Shown here piece by piece: positions 22,945 through 33,145 of a stretch of 64,000 bases of DNA. Under the pieces are notes generated by a model. It ran no database searches. It was given only the letters and a program-made list of their open reading frames with translations, and was not told the DNA's origin. Position numbers and translations under genes: made by a program. The number at the start of each line of letters is the position of its first letter. Position 1 is the stretch's first letter. Location: positions 186,001 to 250,000 of the forward strand of contig JARKIF010000027.1 of assembly GCA_029378245.1 (NCBI GenBank). Direction: 5' to 3'. The DNA is from Roridomyces roridus (lineage: Eukaryota; Basidiomycota; Agaricomycetes; Agaricales; Mycenaceae).

Positions 22945-24422
22945 ATGTCTTCTTCCCCAACCACCAACTCGTCACCTCTGAATGTCCTCATCGTCGGCGC
23001 GGGGATCGGTGGACTGACCGCTTCTGTTGCGCTGCGACGAAATGGCCATAGTGTTCGGGTATGTGCCAAGTACTTCTCAATCCAACAGGCGCTGAGTGGT
23101 GGCAGATTTTTGAAGCCGCAGAAATCAAGACGGAAGCTGGCGCTGCGATTACAGTACAAGAAAACTCGATGAGAGTCCACGACTACATCGGTGTGTCCAG
23201 AGAAAACTTTCGCGGTGTGCCGTGGGCGGGTGTGCGTGCTTCTCTCTGCGGCATCCCTAGCTGACCTTGCGTTAGGCGGAGATCATCTGCAGCGATGGGA
23301 GCCAAGGTGATTCCTTCAAGTGGCTTGTTCCAGGCATGGTTTCAAATGTACGTTTCCGTGCATTTTCCAGGAGTATTTGCGTTGATGAAGAACAGGGATT
23401 GCTTTGCCATCGGAGCGACATGCATCAAGAACTCATGCGTCTTGCTGTGGGTCTCGATGGCCAAGGTCCGCCCGCAAAATTGCATCTCGGGGCCAAGGTG
23501 GTCGACTGCAACACCGAAGAGGGTACCATCACTTTGGACGGCGGCGAAATCGTTCGCGGCGATTGTATCCTTGGGGCTGATGGAATTTACGTGCGTCGCA
23601 AGAATATCTTTTCTTCTTCCAATCATTCAACCAACAGTCCGTCATCCGCAACCATGTCTTGGGTTCTGTGGTCAACCCCCAGGATTCGGGGCTTTCTTGT
23701 TTCCGCATAGTCTTGGAGACCGCGACCGTTCATGACGTCCCCGAGCTCGAATGGCTTCATGGTATCGAATCAGGCATTGCCCGCAGCATCGTTTCCAAGA
23801 ATGGGCCGCTACGGATGCTGTACATCTATCCCTGCCGCAACGGGACGCTCGTCAACATTGTTGGTATCCACGTGGATTCACCCACACACCTTAGCGGAAC
23901 ATCAGTCACCACACTCGAGGAGTTCAAAACGACGTACGCTGATTTCCATCCCACGTTTCTGCGCATTCTGGATCTACCGGTGCACAACCCGATTCACAAG
24001 TACAAACTGCGGGTATTGCCGACTTTGGCTGGCTGGGTCAGCGGAAGGGCTGCGATTCTGGGAGACGCGGCGCATGCGACTCTGCCTCTGTTAGGCCAGG
24101 GTGCGGGCTCCGCTGTGGAGGAAGCTGTTACTCTGGGGTGTTTCCTCCCAAGTGGAACACTGCCTGAGGACGTCCCGGCGCGTCTGAGAGCCTACGAAGA
24201 GCATTGCAAACCGCGTGGGGATTTTATTAGTGCCGAGTCGGTCGTGCAAGCGGAGAAGGGGTTTTCGTTTTATACTTGTGAGTGTTCAACGTGACTGCGG
24301 TGGTGTGTGTTGACTTGAACGGAACAGCGGAGGAACTACAGATTAAGCTCCTGGCGTACGATCCGGTCGAGGCTGCGAGCGAGTTCTTCGCATCACGGTT
24401 GGCGAGAAGATGTAAATACTAA
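22945..24422 (+). CDS. FAD-dependent monooxygenase, salicylate-hydroxylase-like (copy 1)
   Basis: Flavoprotein hydroxylase (PHBH fold) using NAD(P)H and O2 on an aromatic or polyketide-type substrate; substrate unknown. Six exons: 22945-23058, 23106-23231, 23276-23347, 23396-23590, 23638-24277, 24328-24422; 413 residues. Dinucleotide-binding GAGIGG at residues 18-23, preceded by LNVLIV. The FEAAEIKTEAGAAI block follows; then LGADGI; then LGDAAHATLPLLGQG (GD motif at 311-315, contacts the FAD ribityl chain). Exons 1, 2 and 4 have exactly the same lengths as in the tandem neighbour (114, 126, 195 nt), so the two arose by duplication. Its promoter and first codons are copied at 18.7 kb. Intact. 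Confidence 0.88.
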
Positions 24423-24782
24423 CAGAAGTTGGCAATCCATAGACGTTTCCTCCGGTGCCATCGCGTTTTGCAAGATGAACAATGAGCAGCAGGAAAGGTT
24501 TCTCCGATTCTTCGAGTTCTCCCATCCCAATATAGGCCCCCATCTTTTCGTCTCACGAACGGACACGAGTCCCGTCATCTTCTCTGCATTCCCTCAGTCT
24601 CACGTCAAGGCTCGCTCTGGATCCGCACTCGTGCCGCGTACGACGGCCGACTCGAAGGATAAACGGCCTTGGGCTGACTGCGAAGTTTTCACCAAATCGA
24701 TCCACGCATGCGCTGTATATAAAGGAATCTAGCTCCACCCAAGCTCCAAGTAGGCTTCTCTGACGACTCGATTCCCACTGGC
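24423..24782. other. Intergenic between the two monooxygenases
   Basis: 360 bp holding the terminator region of the first gene and the promoter of the second. A TATA box is at 24716-24723. No other feature seen. Confidence 0.5.
24716..24723 (+). promoter_or_regulatory. TATA box of monooxygenase copy 2
   Basis: TATATAAA, 60 bp upstream of the start codon at 24783. Core promoter by position and sequence. Confidence 0.5.
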
Positions 24783-26332
24783 ATGTCCTCTCCTCCACAC
24801 TCATCCTCATCACCTCTGCAAATCGCCATCGTTGGTGCAGGTCCCGGTGGATTGGCTGCGGCGCTCGCGCTACGGAGGAGTGGGCATCATGTCCAGGTAC
24901 TTCCTTCCGTCAATAGGAATAACCTAACCTGAAGTGACGTTGAACTAACCGCAATCCCCATAGATCTTCGAAGCCTCTCAAATCAAGACCGAGCTCGGCG
25001 CGGGGATAGGTCTGCAAACCAACGCGTTGCGGGCGCTGAGGGCTCTCGGGTTTGGGAAGGGGAATTTGAGAGGGATGGACTACGACGGGGTACGCATGCA
25101 TCGCATTCAATAATTCCATACCGTTTGATCCTGATCGAGTTTAGATAGTAGTTTTCGACGCCAAGACGGGAACGATTACGCCCTCGCCGTTGGGAGCCCA
25201 AAGGCACGGAGGTGAATTGCGCGTGAGTGCAAGTGCGCGACTGTGGTTGGTTCAATATACTTATATTTGTCGACAGTCGGTGGCTTGTCATCGCAGCGAC
25301 CTGCACGACGAGCTCAAGCGTCTTGCTATGAGCCCCGAGGGGACAGGCCCTCCCGTGCAGCTTCATCTCGGCAACAAAATCGTGGGCTGTGATCCCGAGT
25401 CTGGAAATTTAACACTGGCCAACGGAGAGTGCATTGTTGCGGACCTCATCATCGGCGCGGACGGAATCAATGTGTGTACCCTCCTTTGCCCTCTTGAAAT
25501 AACTCTCCGCTCTGTTCTGACGCCGCGCCTAATGGCAGTCCACAATCCGCACGAGCATCCTAGGATCCCCGGCCAAACCACGTCCCTCGGGCTTCTCGTG
25601 TTTCCGCTGCCTTTTCGATGCGTCTGGGTTGGCCCGTATACCCGAGCTCGCATGGCTTACGGATGGCCCGCTGAGTGGCCCCAGGGCAATCACTTGGAGC
25701 GAAAGGTCATTCAGGATGTTCTTCATCTACCCCGTCCGGGACGGTTCGCTCATTAACTTTGGGGCGTTCTTCGAGGATGAGCCTGGGCAGGAGAATCCAG
25801 ACGGCATTCCGATTCCCACCACACGCGAGGAGATGCTCGAAAAATACACGGACGCGCAGCCCAAGTTCTTGCGTCTTTTAGACCTGCCGATTGCTACACC
25901 AATTTTGAAGTGGCAATTGCGAGTGGTGCCTATCCTGCCGACTTGGATTCGGGGTCGGGCGGCTCTGCTTGGTGATGCCGCGCATGGGACGCTCCCGCTG
26001 CTTGGTCAAGGCGTAGCAATGGCGATCGAAGATGCTGTCGTCTTAGGAGCTTTGCTACCATCGGGAACCACGAGAGAGGAAATTCCAATCCGGCTTGAGG
26101 CGTATCAGAAATTGCGGAAGGAACGGGGAGAGTTCGTCCGGACAGAGTCGGTTGAGCAGGCAGCGGTTCCGACGAAGAGAGGGTCGTATGCGAGGTGTGA
26201 GTATTTGCCGTTGCCACTGGTTCTGCGATATTTGACCGAGACTTTCGTACAGCGCGGGAGCTTCAGGAGATGATACTTGAGTATGATGCACTCAAGGCCG
26301 CGCAGGATTATTTGGGGATATGTATTGAATGA
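24783..26332 (+). CDS. FAD-dependent monooxygenase, salicylate-hydroxylase-like (copy 2), 3' end altered by retrotransposon
   Basis: Tandem paralogue of the gene at 22945. Exons 24783-24896, 24964-25089, 25145-25222, 25277-25471, 25539-26196, 26253-26332; 416 residues. FAD fold: IAIVGAGPGG (GxGxxG at 18-23), FEASQIKTELGAGIGL, IGADGI, LGDAAHGTLPLLGQG (GD at about 316). The copia element inserted seven codons before the present stop: the 5-bp target duplication ATATG lies at 26318-26322 and the last codons (TAT TGA frame giving ICIE stop) come partly from the LTR. The pre-insertion end can be read across the other side of the element at 40159, where the frame would give ICSSV stop. So the enzyme loses almost nothing, but its natural 3' UTR is now 13.8 kb away. 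Confidence 0.85.
26318..26322. repeat. Target-site duplication of the copia element, left
   Basis: ATATG, identical to 40159-40163 on the other side of the element. Five bases is the usual duplication length for Ty1/copia integrases. Confidence 0.85.
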
Positions 26333-27119
26333 ACGGACTCAAAAGTGGGGGAAAACTTGTTCATACTACGAAAATTTACAGGCCTTATATACTACTCGGG
26401 TACTGCGGAATGATGGCCTGCGGACTGTGCCGCAGTGCGAACTCTTAGTGATGTAACGGGCCCGGCTCGGCCTGAAAGCCCGGGCTTGGGCCCGGCTTTG
26501 GTGGGCTCGGGCTCCAAGTTCTCCAGGCCCGAGCCCGAGCCGTCCTCAGGCGGAGCCAAGCCCTAAGCCCGGGCTCAGGCCCGGGCCTGGCACATCCTGG
26601 CACAAAAATCCACGCTGCCTTCAATTGTTGCCCGTGTCCTGGTTCACATTTGTCAGGAATAATGGTCAGAATGGAATTTAAACAGTGGTTCCCTGTAAGT
26701 GGTCTTGAATTCGCTCGCTTTATCATGCCGGAGCTCGCCGAGGTGCAATTCCACCAGGATTCGTTGAGTTGAAACGTTGAAATGCAAATAATCAACATCA
26801 GTATGATGGGAACGGTGATCGGCAAGATTCGGCAGACATCTTTGATACTGCTTGCATCAATCATCAATACCGGCAGCCAGGCCCGGGCTTGGCGGGCTCC
26901 GCAGGGCCTGAGATTCTTGAGGCCCGAGCCCTAGGCCCGCGCAAGCCCTTCATCGGGCCCGGCCCGGCTTGATGAAGCCCCGGCTCGGTTTGGTCGGGCC
27001 TGACGGCCCAGGCCGAGCCTTTTACATCACTACGAACTCTCTACTGTCTTGTCCGATATTTCTCCGAGGTCTTTCCACCAATCCCAGCAGATTCCAAAAC
27101 GAGGTTTGCTTTCCCAACA
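26323..27119 (-). repeat. 3' LTR of the copia element (interrupted by MITE)
   Basis: 26323-26445 plus 27041-27119 equal the 202-bp LTR; 26446-27040 is the nested MITE plus one copy of its 8-bp target duplication. Confidence 0.9.
26446..27032. mobile_element. hAT-type MITE, 587 bp
   Basis: Perfect 11-bp terminal inverted repeat TAGTGATGTAA at the left and TTACATCACTA at the right, flanked by the 8-bp target duplication CGAACTCT (26438-26445 and 27033-27040). An 8-bp duplication and a TAGNG terminus are hAT hallmarks. No coding capacity. Subterminal regions are packed with GGGCCCGG / CCCGGGC palindromes, which would form strong hairpins. It sits inside the 3' LTR, so it arrived after the retrotransposon. 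Confidence 0.88.
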
Positions 27120-27128
27120 CTCCCCCTC
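27120..27128 (-). other. Polypurine tract of the copia element
   Basis: GAGGGGGAG on the element's strand, directly abutting the 3' LTR. Primes plus-strand DNA synthesis. Confidence 0.7.
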
Positions 27129-30100
27129 AAACCGAACAAAGTCCCAGAGCATTAGCGAAGTGCTTTGCCTTGGGACTGGGCAGGGCCTTGGTCAACGTAT
27201 CCGCGACCATATCATTGGTTGGACAATAAACCAAATGAATTGAGCCATCCGCAATCACATAGCGAATGAAATGATATCGAATATCAATGTGTTTGGTGCG
27301 TGCGTGAAATTGACCGGCTTCGGAGTGGGCGAGAGCGATTGCTGATTGGTTGTCTCCATGCAAAGTAATGGGACGTTCAAGAGGGCGAAATAATTCACCA
27401 ATCAACTGGCGAAGCCACATAGCTTCCTTCGCGGCATAGGTCATCGCGACATATTCAGCCTCTGTGGTTGAGAGTGTAACGAGTTCCTGTTTCTTGGAGC
27501 TCCACGAGATCGCTCCCCCATCAACAATAAATGCGTAGCCAGAAATGGCCCGCCTGTGCTCTTGTGACATTCCATCTGCGTCTGAATATCCTTCCAGACC
27601 AGCCTTTCCTCCACCATAGGTGAGTCTCCAATCCTTTGTGCCTTGAAGGTAACGGAAGACGCGCTTGGCGGCTTCCCAGTGTGAAAGTCCCGGGTTGTCG
27701 AGAAATTTCGACAGAACTCCGACGGCGAAGGCAATATCAGGCCGAGTACCAACTGCAGCCCACATCAAGGATCCAACAGCCTCTCGGTAGGGAACACGCT
27801 TCATAGCGGCAATCTCCCGTACGCTCTTGGCACAATGATCCGTCGTGAGTTGAACATTGGGATCCATAGGCATCGCAAGGGGTTTGGTGTCGGCAAAGTT
27901 GAACCGTTCGAGGATTGATTCGAGATATGATTTCTGCGAGAGTGAAATCGTACGTGCCTCGCGGTTTCGTCGAATTTCTATGCCGAGTAGCCAACTGACA
28001 GACCCAGGGTCTGTCATCTTGAAGTGTGCCCCAATCTTGGACTTGTATTGCTCAAGCAGCTGTCTCGAGCTACTGGTGATGGTGCAGTCATCCACATGGA
28101 TGGCTATGATCGTGATGTGGTCGCCGTCGCGGGCGAAAAATACCGCGTGGTCTGCAGCACACTGTGCCAGACCAATCTGGGCCAGAAAACGAGACAATGT
28201 CTCGTACCACTTCCGTCCTCCCTGCTTCAACCCGTACAATGCCTTCTTGAGTTTCAACACAAAAGTCGTACGGTCGGAAAATTCGTAGCCCGGAGGTTGC
28301 TCCATGTAGATGTCCTCGTCGGGGTCAAGTTCCCCGTTGAGGTACGCGCTGTTGAAATTGAACATATCAATATCCCAGTTGTTGCGCGCTGCGATCGCGA
28401 GAATTAGTCGAATAGACGCGAGCTTGGCAGTCGGTGAGAATGTCTCGTAAAAATCAACTCCGTGGACTTGAGTGAATCCTCGTGCAACGAGACGCGCCTT
28501 GTATTTCTCAATTTCACCGGCAGCGTTCTTCTTGATGCGTAGGACCCACTTGCAGTCGACAATGTTTCTGTTCTCGGGGCGTTCAACAATCTCCCACGTG
28601 CCGGCAGCTTTGAGCGAGTCAAGTTCCGCTTTGATCGCCGCTTCCCAATGCGGCCAATCGGGCCGTCGCGTGGCTTCATCAAAACTCGGGTCCAATGCTT
28701 CTGACTGTGACGTCGCAGCCACGAGCCCATGCTCGAGGATGTGGACCATCTCCCAGTCCTCCGACATGTTGGCCTGCGCGGCCATCTCTGCTACATCCTC
28801 CTCCTCGACAATCTTCGGTGCTTCGGGCACTCGCATGCTGACGGGGACTTTGGGGTCTCGAGATGGATAGTGGGTCATCGTCCCGGCGCCACTCTGCAGA
28901 TTTCGGAGGTACGCTGATGGTTTTCGCATGCGCTGACCTCTTCCAGTAGGTTCGTCCTCTGGTGCTTCGAAATCTGGACCCAGCGGGTCCGTCTTGGCCA
29001 ATTCCGACTTGAGCTTTGCGATGGACGGTGACTCTGCTAGCGGCGTCGACTTTGACGGCGGGGTTTTGGGTGCTGGTGCAGCGGGAGCGGGAGCGGTTGT
29101 TTGAACGGAAGGAGGTGGATTCTGGTGCGTGCTTGAATTTTGAATTGCAGACGATGGCTGATTGCCACCATCCTGCTCCCCCTCAAGCCGCCACTCGTCT
29201 GGAAATGGTACCAGAACGTCGTCCTTGTCGAATTTCACACTCCGTTCAACAGCTATCCTGTGCTTCCCCTCATAATATATCCTGTGCCCGCTGCTCACCT
29301 CGTCGAATCCAACCCATCGTCCGATCGTCGATCGACCGTCAAGCTTCGTGTTATCCGGGTCATGCACCCAGACCTTCGCCCCAAACTCCGGCAGATATGC
29401 AAGGTTGGGCTTCCTCTTGTAAATCATCTCATACGGCGTCTTGCCGTTGAGCGTGCGGGTCGACGTACGATTCTTCAAGTACGTTGCATGATTTACCGCC
29501 TCTGCCCACAAGAACTTGGGCAGTCCGCTAGCGTGTAGCATAGCGCGAACGCGTTCCAACAGCGTCCGATTCAAGCGCTCTGAGATTCCGTTGTGCTCGG
29601 GTGTGCCGTGGACTGTGAAGCTTCGTTCTGTCCCAGCGCTGGCGAGGTGTGCGTCGAAATCCTCGCTCCAGTACTCTCCACCTCGATCTGAGTGGAGTTT
29701 CTTGATCTTGACGCCGAATTGCGTCCAGAGCCATGCCTCATATGCACGGTAAGAGTCGAATGTTTCGTCCTTGGTATGCTGAATGTAAATCTTGCTCCAG
29801 CGTGAATGGTCGTCCGTGAAGCTGGCATAGTACTCTCGATGGTTGATCGACCGTGTCGGGGACGGTCCCCAGACGTCCGAGTGAATGGTATCACCCAGGT
29901 TTGTGGCACGCTCCTCTTGTCGTTCTTTGGCGATAGGTTTGCGTGTCATCTTGGCATACTCGCACGAATCACACGAGTGTATGTTCGTTGAGTTGTCGAG
30001 CTTGATCCCAGTCACTAACCCGTCCTTCACAAGACGTTTCGCGGCGTCCGGCGCGATGTGACCCATACGGCGATGCAGGTCCTCGATGGAGACCGTCTCG

Positions 30101-30624
30101 ACAGCACTCCCAACAAAAATGGGCACTTCTCGTGTGTGCTGCCCTCGGTACGTCCCGTTCTGTTTGTGAATGAGACCCAAAAGCTTACGCTTCTTGTCAA
30201 AAATCCGGCAGACATTGTCTCGAAACAATGCCGCATATCCCGCGTCCGTAATCTTGCTGATTGAGACCAAGGTGAGTCCCAGTTTCGGCGCGTACCAGAC
30301 TCCTTTCAACAGGATTCTGACCGTTGTGGTGCCGTTCGGGATGTTGATGTGCATATCTCCCTGACCAATTGCAGTGAACATTCCATTGTCCGCCGCGGTG
30401 ATAGATTGCGGCGAGATTGGTTCGTAGTTGATCAGGCGGTGCCGATAGGGGGTCATATGTCGCGAGGCGCCCGAGTCGTAGAGCTCTGTCTCGACTCCGG
30501 GTGGGTCTCCTGTGCTGGCCAGTAGAGCTGAGTCGTAGGTTGAAATGACAATTTCATCTTCCTCTTGCTCGCTATCTGCCACACCTGTCAGCCAGTCTTG
30601 AATAGATGGCTTCCTGCTCTCCAA
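27127..30624 (-). CDS. Copia pol polyprotein: protease, integrase, reverse transcriptase, RNase H
   Basis: One open frame of 1165 residues. Aspartic protease DSGASRHMT (about residue 50). GAG-pre-integrase HRRMGHIAPDAAKRL with CDSCEYAK supplying the HHCC zinc site. Integrase core: HSDVWGP, GGEYWSEDF and HGTPEHNGISERLNRTL, the D-D-E set. Reverse transcriptase: NIVDCKWVLRIKKN, KARLVARGFTQ, YMEQPPGYEF, KKALYGLKQGGRKWY and the catalytic IHVDD. RNase H: GYSDADG, STTEAEYVAM, HGDNQSAIALA, RTKHIDIRYHFIR. Full length for the family with no internal stop, so the enzyme set may still be active in trans. Confidence 0.93.
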   Translation of the reverse strand: MESRKPSIQDWLTGVADSEQEEDEIVISTYDSALLASTGDPPGVETELYDSGASRHMTPYRHRLINYEPISPQSITAADNGMFTAIGQGDMHINIPNGTTTVRILLKGVWYAPKLGLTLVSISKITDAGYAALFRDNVCRIFDKKRKLLGLIHKQNGTYRGQHTREVPIFVGSAVETVSIEDLHRRMGHIAPDAAKRLVKDGLVTGIKLDNSTNIHSCDSCEYAKMTRKPIAKERQEERATNLGDTIHSDVWGPSPTRSINHREYYASFTDDHSRWSKIYIQHTKDETFDSYRAYEAWLWTQFGVKIKKLHSDRGGEYWSEDFDAHLASAGTERSFTVHGTPEHNGISERLNRTLLERVRAMLHASGLPKFLWAEAVNHATYLKNRTSTRTLNGKTPYEMIYKRKPNLAYLPEFGAKVWVHDPDNTKLDGRSTIGRWVGFDEVSSGHRIYYEGKHRIAVERSVKFDKDDVLVPFPDEWRLEGEQDGGNQPSSAIQNSSTHQNPPPSVQTTAPAPAAPAPKTPPSKSTPLAESPSIAKLKSELAKTDPLGPDFEAPEDEPTGRGQRMRKPSAYLRNLQSGAGTMTHYPSRDPKVPVSMRVPEAPKIVEEEDVAEMAAQANMSEDWEMVHILEHGLVAATSQSEALDPSFDEATRRPDWPHWEAAIKAELDSLKAAGTWEIVERPENRNIVDCKWVLRIKKNAAGEIEKYKARLVARGFTQVHGVDFYETFSPTAKLASIRLILAIAARNNWDIDMFNFNSAYLNGELDPDEDIYMEQPPGYEFSDRTTFVLKLKKALYGLKQGGRKWYETLSRFLAQIGLAQCAADHAVFFARDGDHITIIAIHVDDCTITSSSRQLLEQYKSKIGAHFKMTDPGSVSWLLGIEIRRNREARTISLSQKSYLESILERFNFADTKPLAMPMDPNVQLTTDHCAKSVREIAAMKRVPYREAVGSLMWAAVGTRPDIAFAVGVLSKFLDNPGLSHWEAAKRVFRYLQGTKDWRLTYGGGKAGLEGYSDADGMSQEHRRAISGYAFIVDGGAISWSSKKQELVTLSTTEAEYVAMTYAAKEAMWLRQLIGELFRPLERPITLHGDNQSAIALAHSEAGQFHARTKHIDIRYHFIRYVIADGSIHLVYCPTNDMVADTLTKALPSPKAKHFANALGLCSV

Positions 30625-30634
30625 ACTTCAACAT

Positions 30635-31163
30635 TCAGATGTGTGTGTGCGAGAGAAAATCATTCATTGCCGACGGGCCTTCTTGATCTTCAGAGGCCGA
30701 GACACTTTGCAGATTCGGCATTGGTTCATCATCCAAGCCATCTTCTTCATCACTGCTATTTGACATGCTCATCAAGTCCGGCATGTCATCGTCTGTGTCT
30801 TCATCGTAACTGTCCGCCATACTCTGCAACTCTGGCATTGAAGCGTAGTCGGAAGTTTCAGAGCCTGCCGCTCCGCATGCAAATCCTATGTCTGCCGAGT
30901 TTCCTTGCTCGGCGATCGGACCCGCATCAATGATGCCATCTTCTTCATCACTCACAAAGAAGTCTTCATCGTCACTGGACCAGTGTCCATCCTGGCTGGC
31001 GCCGCGCGCACATGCCACAATGCTTTGTTCGATCGCGTCGAACTCGGCGTGGAATGACCGTAGGTTTTCGTCAGCCCACGCCATCCAAACTCCGTCATCG
31101 TCCTTCTCAGTGGCGACATTTGCGTTGTCCCTGCCCCTTCCCCTGCCTTTGCCCTTCCACTAG
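30635..31163 (-). pseudogene. Acidic gag-pol linker of the copia element
   Basis: Reads WKGKGRGR, then MAWADENLRSFHAEFDAIEQ and a run of Asp/Glu/Ser-rich repeats (SSDDEDFFVSDEEDG, SMADSYDEDTDDDMPD). It belongs between the gag zinc knuckle and protease but is in a different frame from pol: it ends in a stop at 30635-30637 just upstream of the pol frame, and the 6.9-kb element cuts its other end. So gag and pol are joined neither by frame nor by continuous sequence in this copy. Confidence 0.65.
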
Positions 31164-31687
31164 ATACAGTAGGTCTTTTGCAAAAGACCATACTATGTAA
31201 TGGACAGGTCTTTTGCAAAATGTCCAACTAAATATTATCTATCTCAATCAGGTCTTCAATCCGATATCTCTGGCCCGGCTGGCACTCGGATCACCCAGTT
31301 CATCATTTCTCATGTTGCCAGATCAATCGTGCACAGAGGTGATGGCATGGCTGATGGCATCAATTGTGGCATGCAGGCCATCAGCGCAGGACCGGTGCAG
31401 TACACACCAAACTGAAACCCATCTGGATTCCAGCTGCCAACAATCTATGGACCACACGGATCCGCCAGCCCTTCTTGACATGTAGTCCAGCTGGGGTCCA
31501 GAGTTTCCATCGAATGGACTCCACGTGGGTCCAGGATAGCCTGGATACAGCCGGAGTAGTCGGCCGGTATCCAGCAGGACTTCCGGCGGGGAGACATCCC
31601 TTTCCTCGGCCACTATTTACCAAACACCACATCTGTCGTGTACATATTCTCTCAGCGTTCACTCATGGGACAAAAAAAAAAAAAAAA

Positions 31688-33145
31688 ATCATCAGCAAAA
31701 CTACAAGTTGCCTTACCGACGCTTACCGACGCTTAAATCAGCTTCGATCACCTTTCCGCGGCTTTTTTTGTCTTCGACGACCTTCCGCTTTTTCCGGCTT
31801 CTGGCTTTTCTGCACTTTTAATACCAGGAGACTCAGATCTTCACATTTTCCAAGTCCTTATGAGCTTTTGGTCTTTTTGTGTGCATGTGCCCAGATAGAA
31901 ACAAGCTTCAATTCAGTATTTTACTGCCCGCAATACTGATAATGAAATTGACCCTGGTCTTCATCGTATCCAGTCGTGCCGGCGTCGATGTCGATGTCGA
32001 CAGGCGCACAAAAGTCCCACTGGAATGACATGTCCGAATCGGAGCCGGGCGGAGGGCAGAAGTGTTGACGGGCCTGGACCCTGGCCACAAGACTCTTTGC
32101 TGACATCGCGCGGCTGTGGCGAACGCTGGCGGCGGGATGGGAGTGGGCCAGGGCGGCGGGAAGTGGAAAATTGGATAAGTCCGTTGCCGAGATGACATGA
32201 CACCGGCGTTTCCAAGGCCGGCGTGCACGTGATGTTTGTTGATGACTGGATTGGGAAAGACGACAACGGCCGTCAACAGCTCTTTGCTTCTTTCTCCCAT
32301 CTTCCTCGCTTTGCGCTCAGCGCTGCCCTCCCTCTCGGTGCATCCAGTCGCCCGTGGTGCGTCCTCTCGGTGCCTCTGCGCACATCTCATTATGTCTTCC
32401 AGACCTGCCCGCCCGCCGATCGTTGTGCATCCTGCCAGGTACGTGGCTGGTACCACAGTCTCTCCCGGCTCACTCCCCACTAGACCACCTCGATGTTGGG
32501 CACCACTCAGAATCTGTATTAACCGGTCAGTCCATTCATCACGCTTGGCATCCATCAAGCCTCGCTGACGACGGACGTTCTCAGGTTCTCTTATTCTGGG
32601 CCGCAGAGGGATGGTGACGACGGGCCTCCGCCGTGCATATCTTCGGGTGTGTTGAGGATAGCTGGTGCGTAATCGTCTCACATTCACGCGGACCGAATCT
32701 CACCTTCACCTTTGTTGTAGTACGTGCGCTCGTTGCGCGCCGCTCCCTTTTCTACCTGCCACATATCCTACTCTCCTTCATCCCGTTGCGCGGTGTGCGA
32801 CCTCGCGTGTATCTATCTGTCCCTACGCGGGGACTGAATATGCACCGGTGCCAGGTCCGGGTTGATTGTGCCGCTAGTAGTATATATAAGTATGTACCAT
32901 GTACTGTCGCTATTGTCGCTATTGCAATAAATGGATGATTTCAAGCGCTCTTTTCGTGTCCTTTTTGAAGCTTTTGTGGGCCAGAGCAGCTGTTGCTTCA
33001 AGGAGCTTTCAGTAGCTTTCCGTGTCTTCTCGGATCTTAAAAAAGGAAACGGACCTGGCTTGAAAAAGCCGAAAAGATCTTTTGGCTTTTCTGGCTTTTT
33101 GGCTTAAAAAAGCCAGAAAAGCTGACTTGTACTTTTGCTGATGAT
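31688..33145. mobile_element. Nested 1.46-kb inverted-repeat element
   Basis: Ends are a 21-bp inverted repeat, ATCATCAGCAAAACTACAAGT at left (one mismatch) against its complement at 33125-33145. Subterminal TGGCTTTTCTGGCTTTTT blocks occur at both ends. A related end sequence appears alone at 44515-44552. An A-run precedes the left end; no target duplication is evident. No coding sequence recognised inside. Confidence 0.55.

Larger units (their letters stand above)
18791..22967. repeat. Tandem segmental duplication, unit 2
   Basis: Second unit, offset 3453 bp from unit 1 at its left end and continuing into the complete FAD monooxygenase gene. The intergenic block is longer than in unit 1 (about 1.5 kb against 1.0 kb), so indels have accumulated since the duplication. 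Confidence 0.8.

Noticed and set aside
22945..26332. Monooxygenases as part of the PKS cluster at 60 kb
   Set aside because: Thirty-five kb of unrelated genes and transposons lie between them, and similarity to the relic at 59 kb alone does not show a shared pathway.
31908..32687. 259-residue minus-strand open frame inside the 6.9-kb element
   Set aside because: Arg/Pro-rich without motifs, overlaps open frames in other phases, and crosses the nested inverted-repeat element; no support as a transposase.
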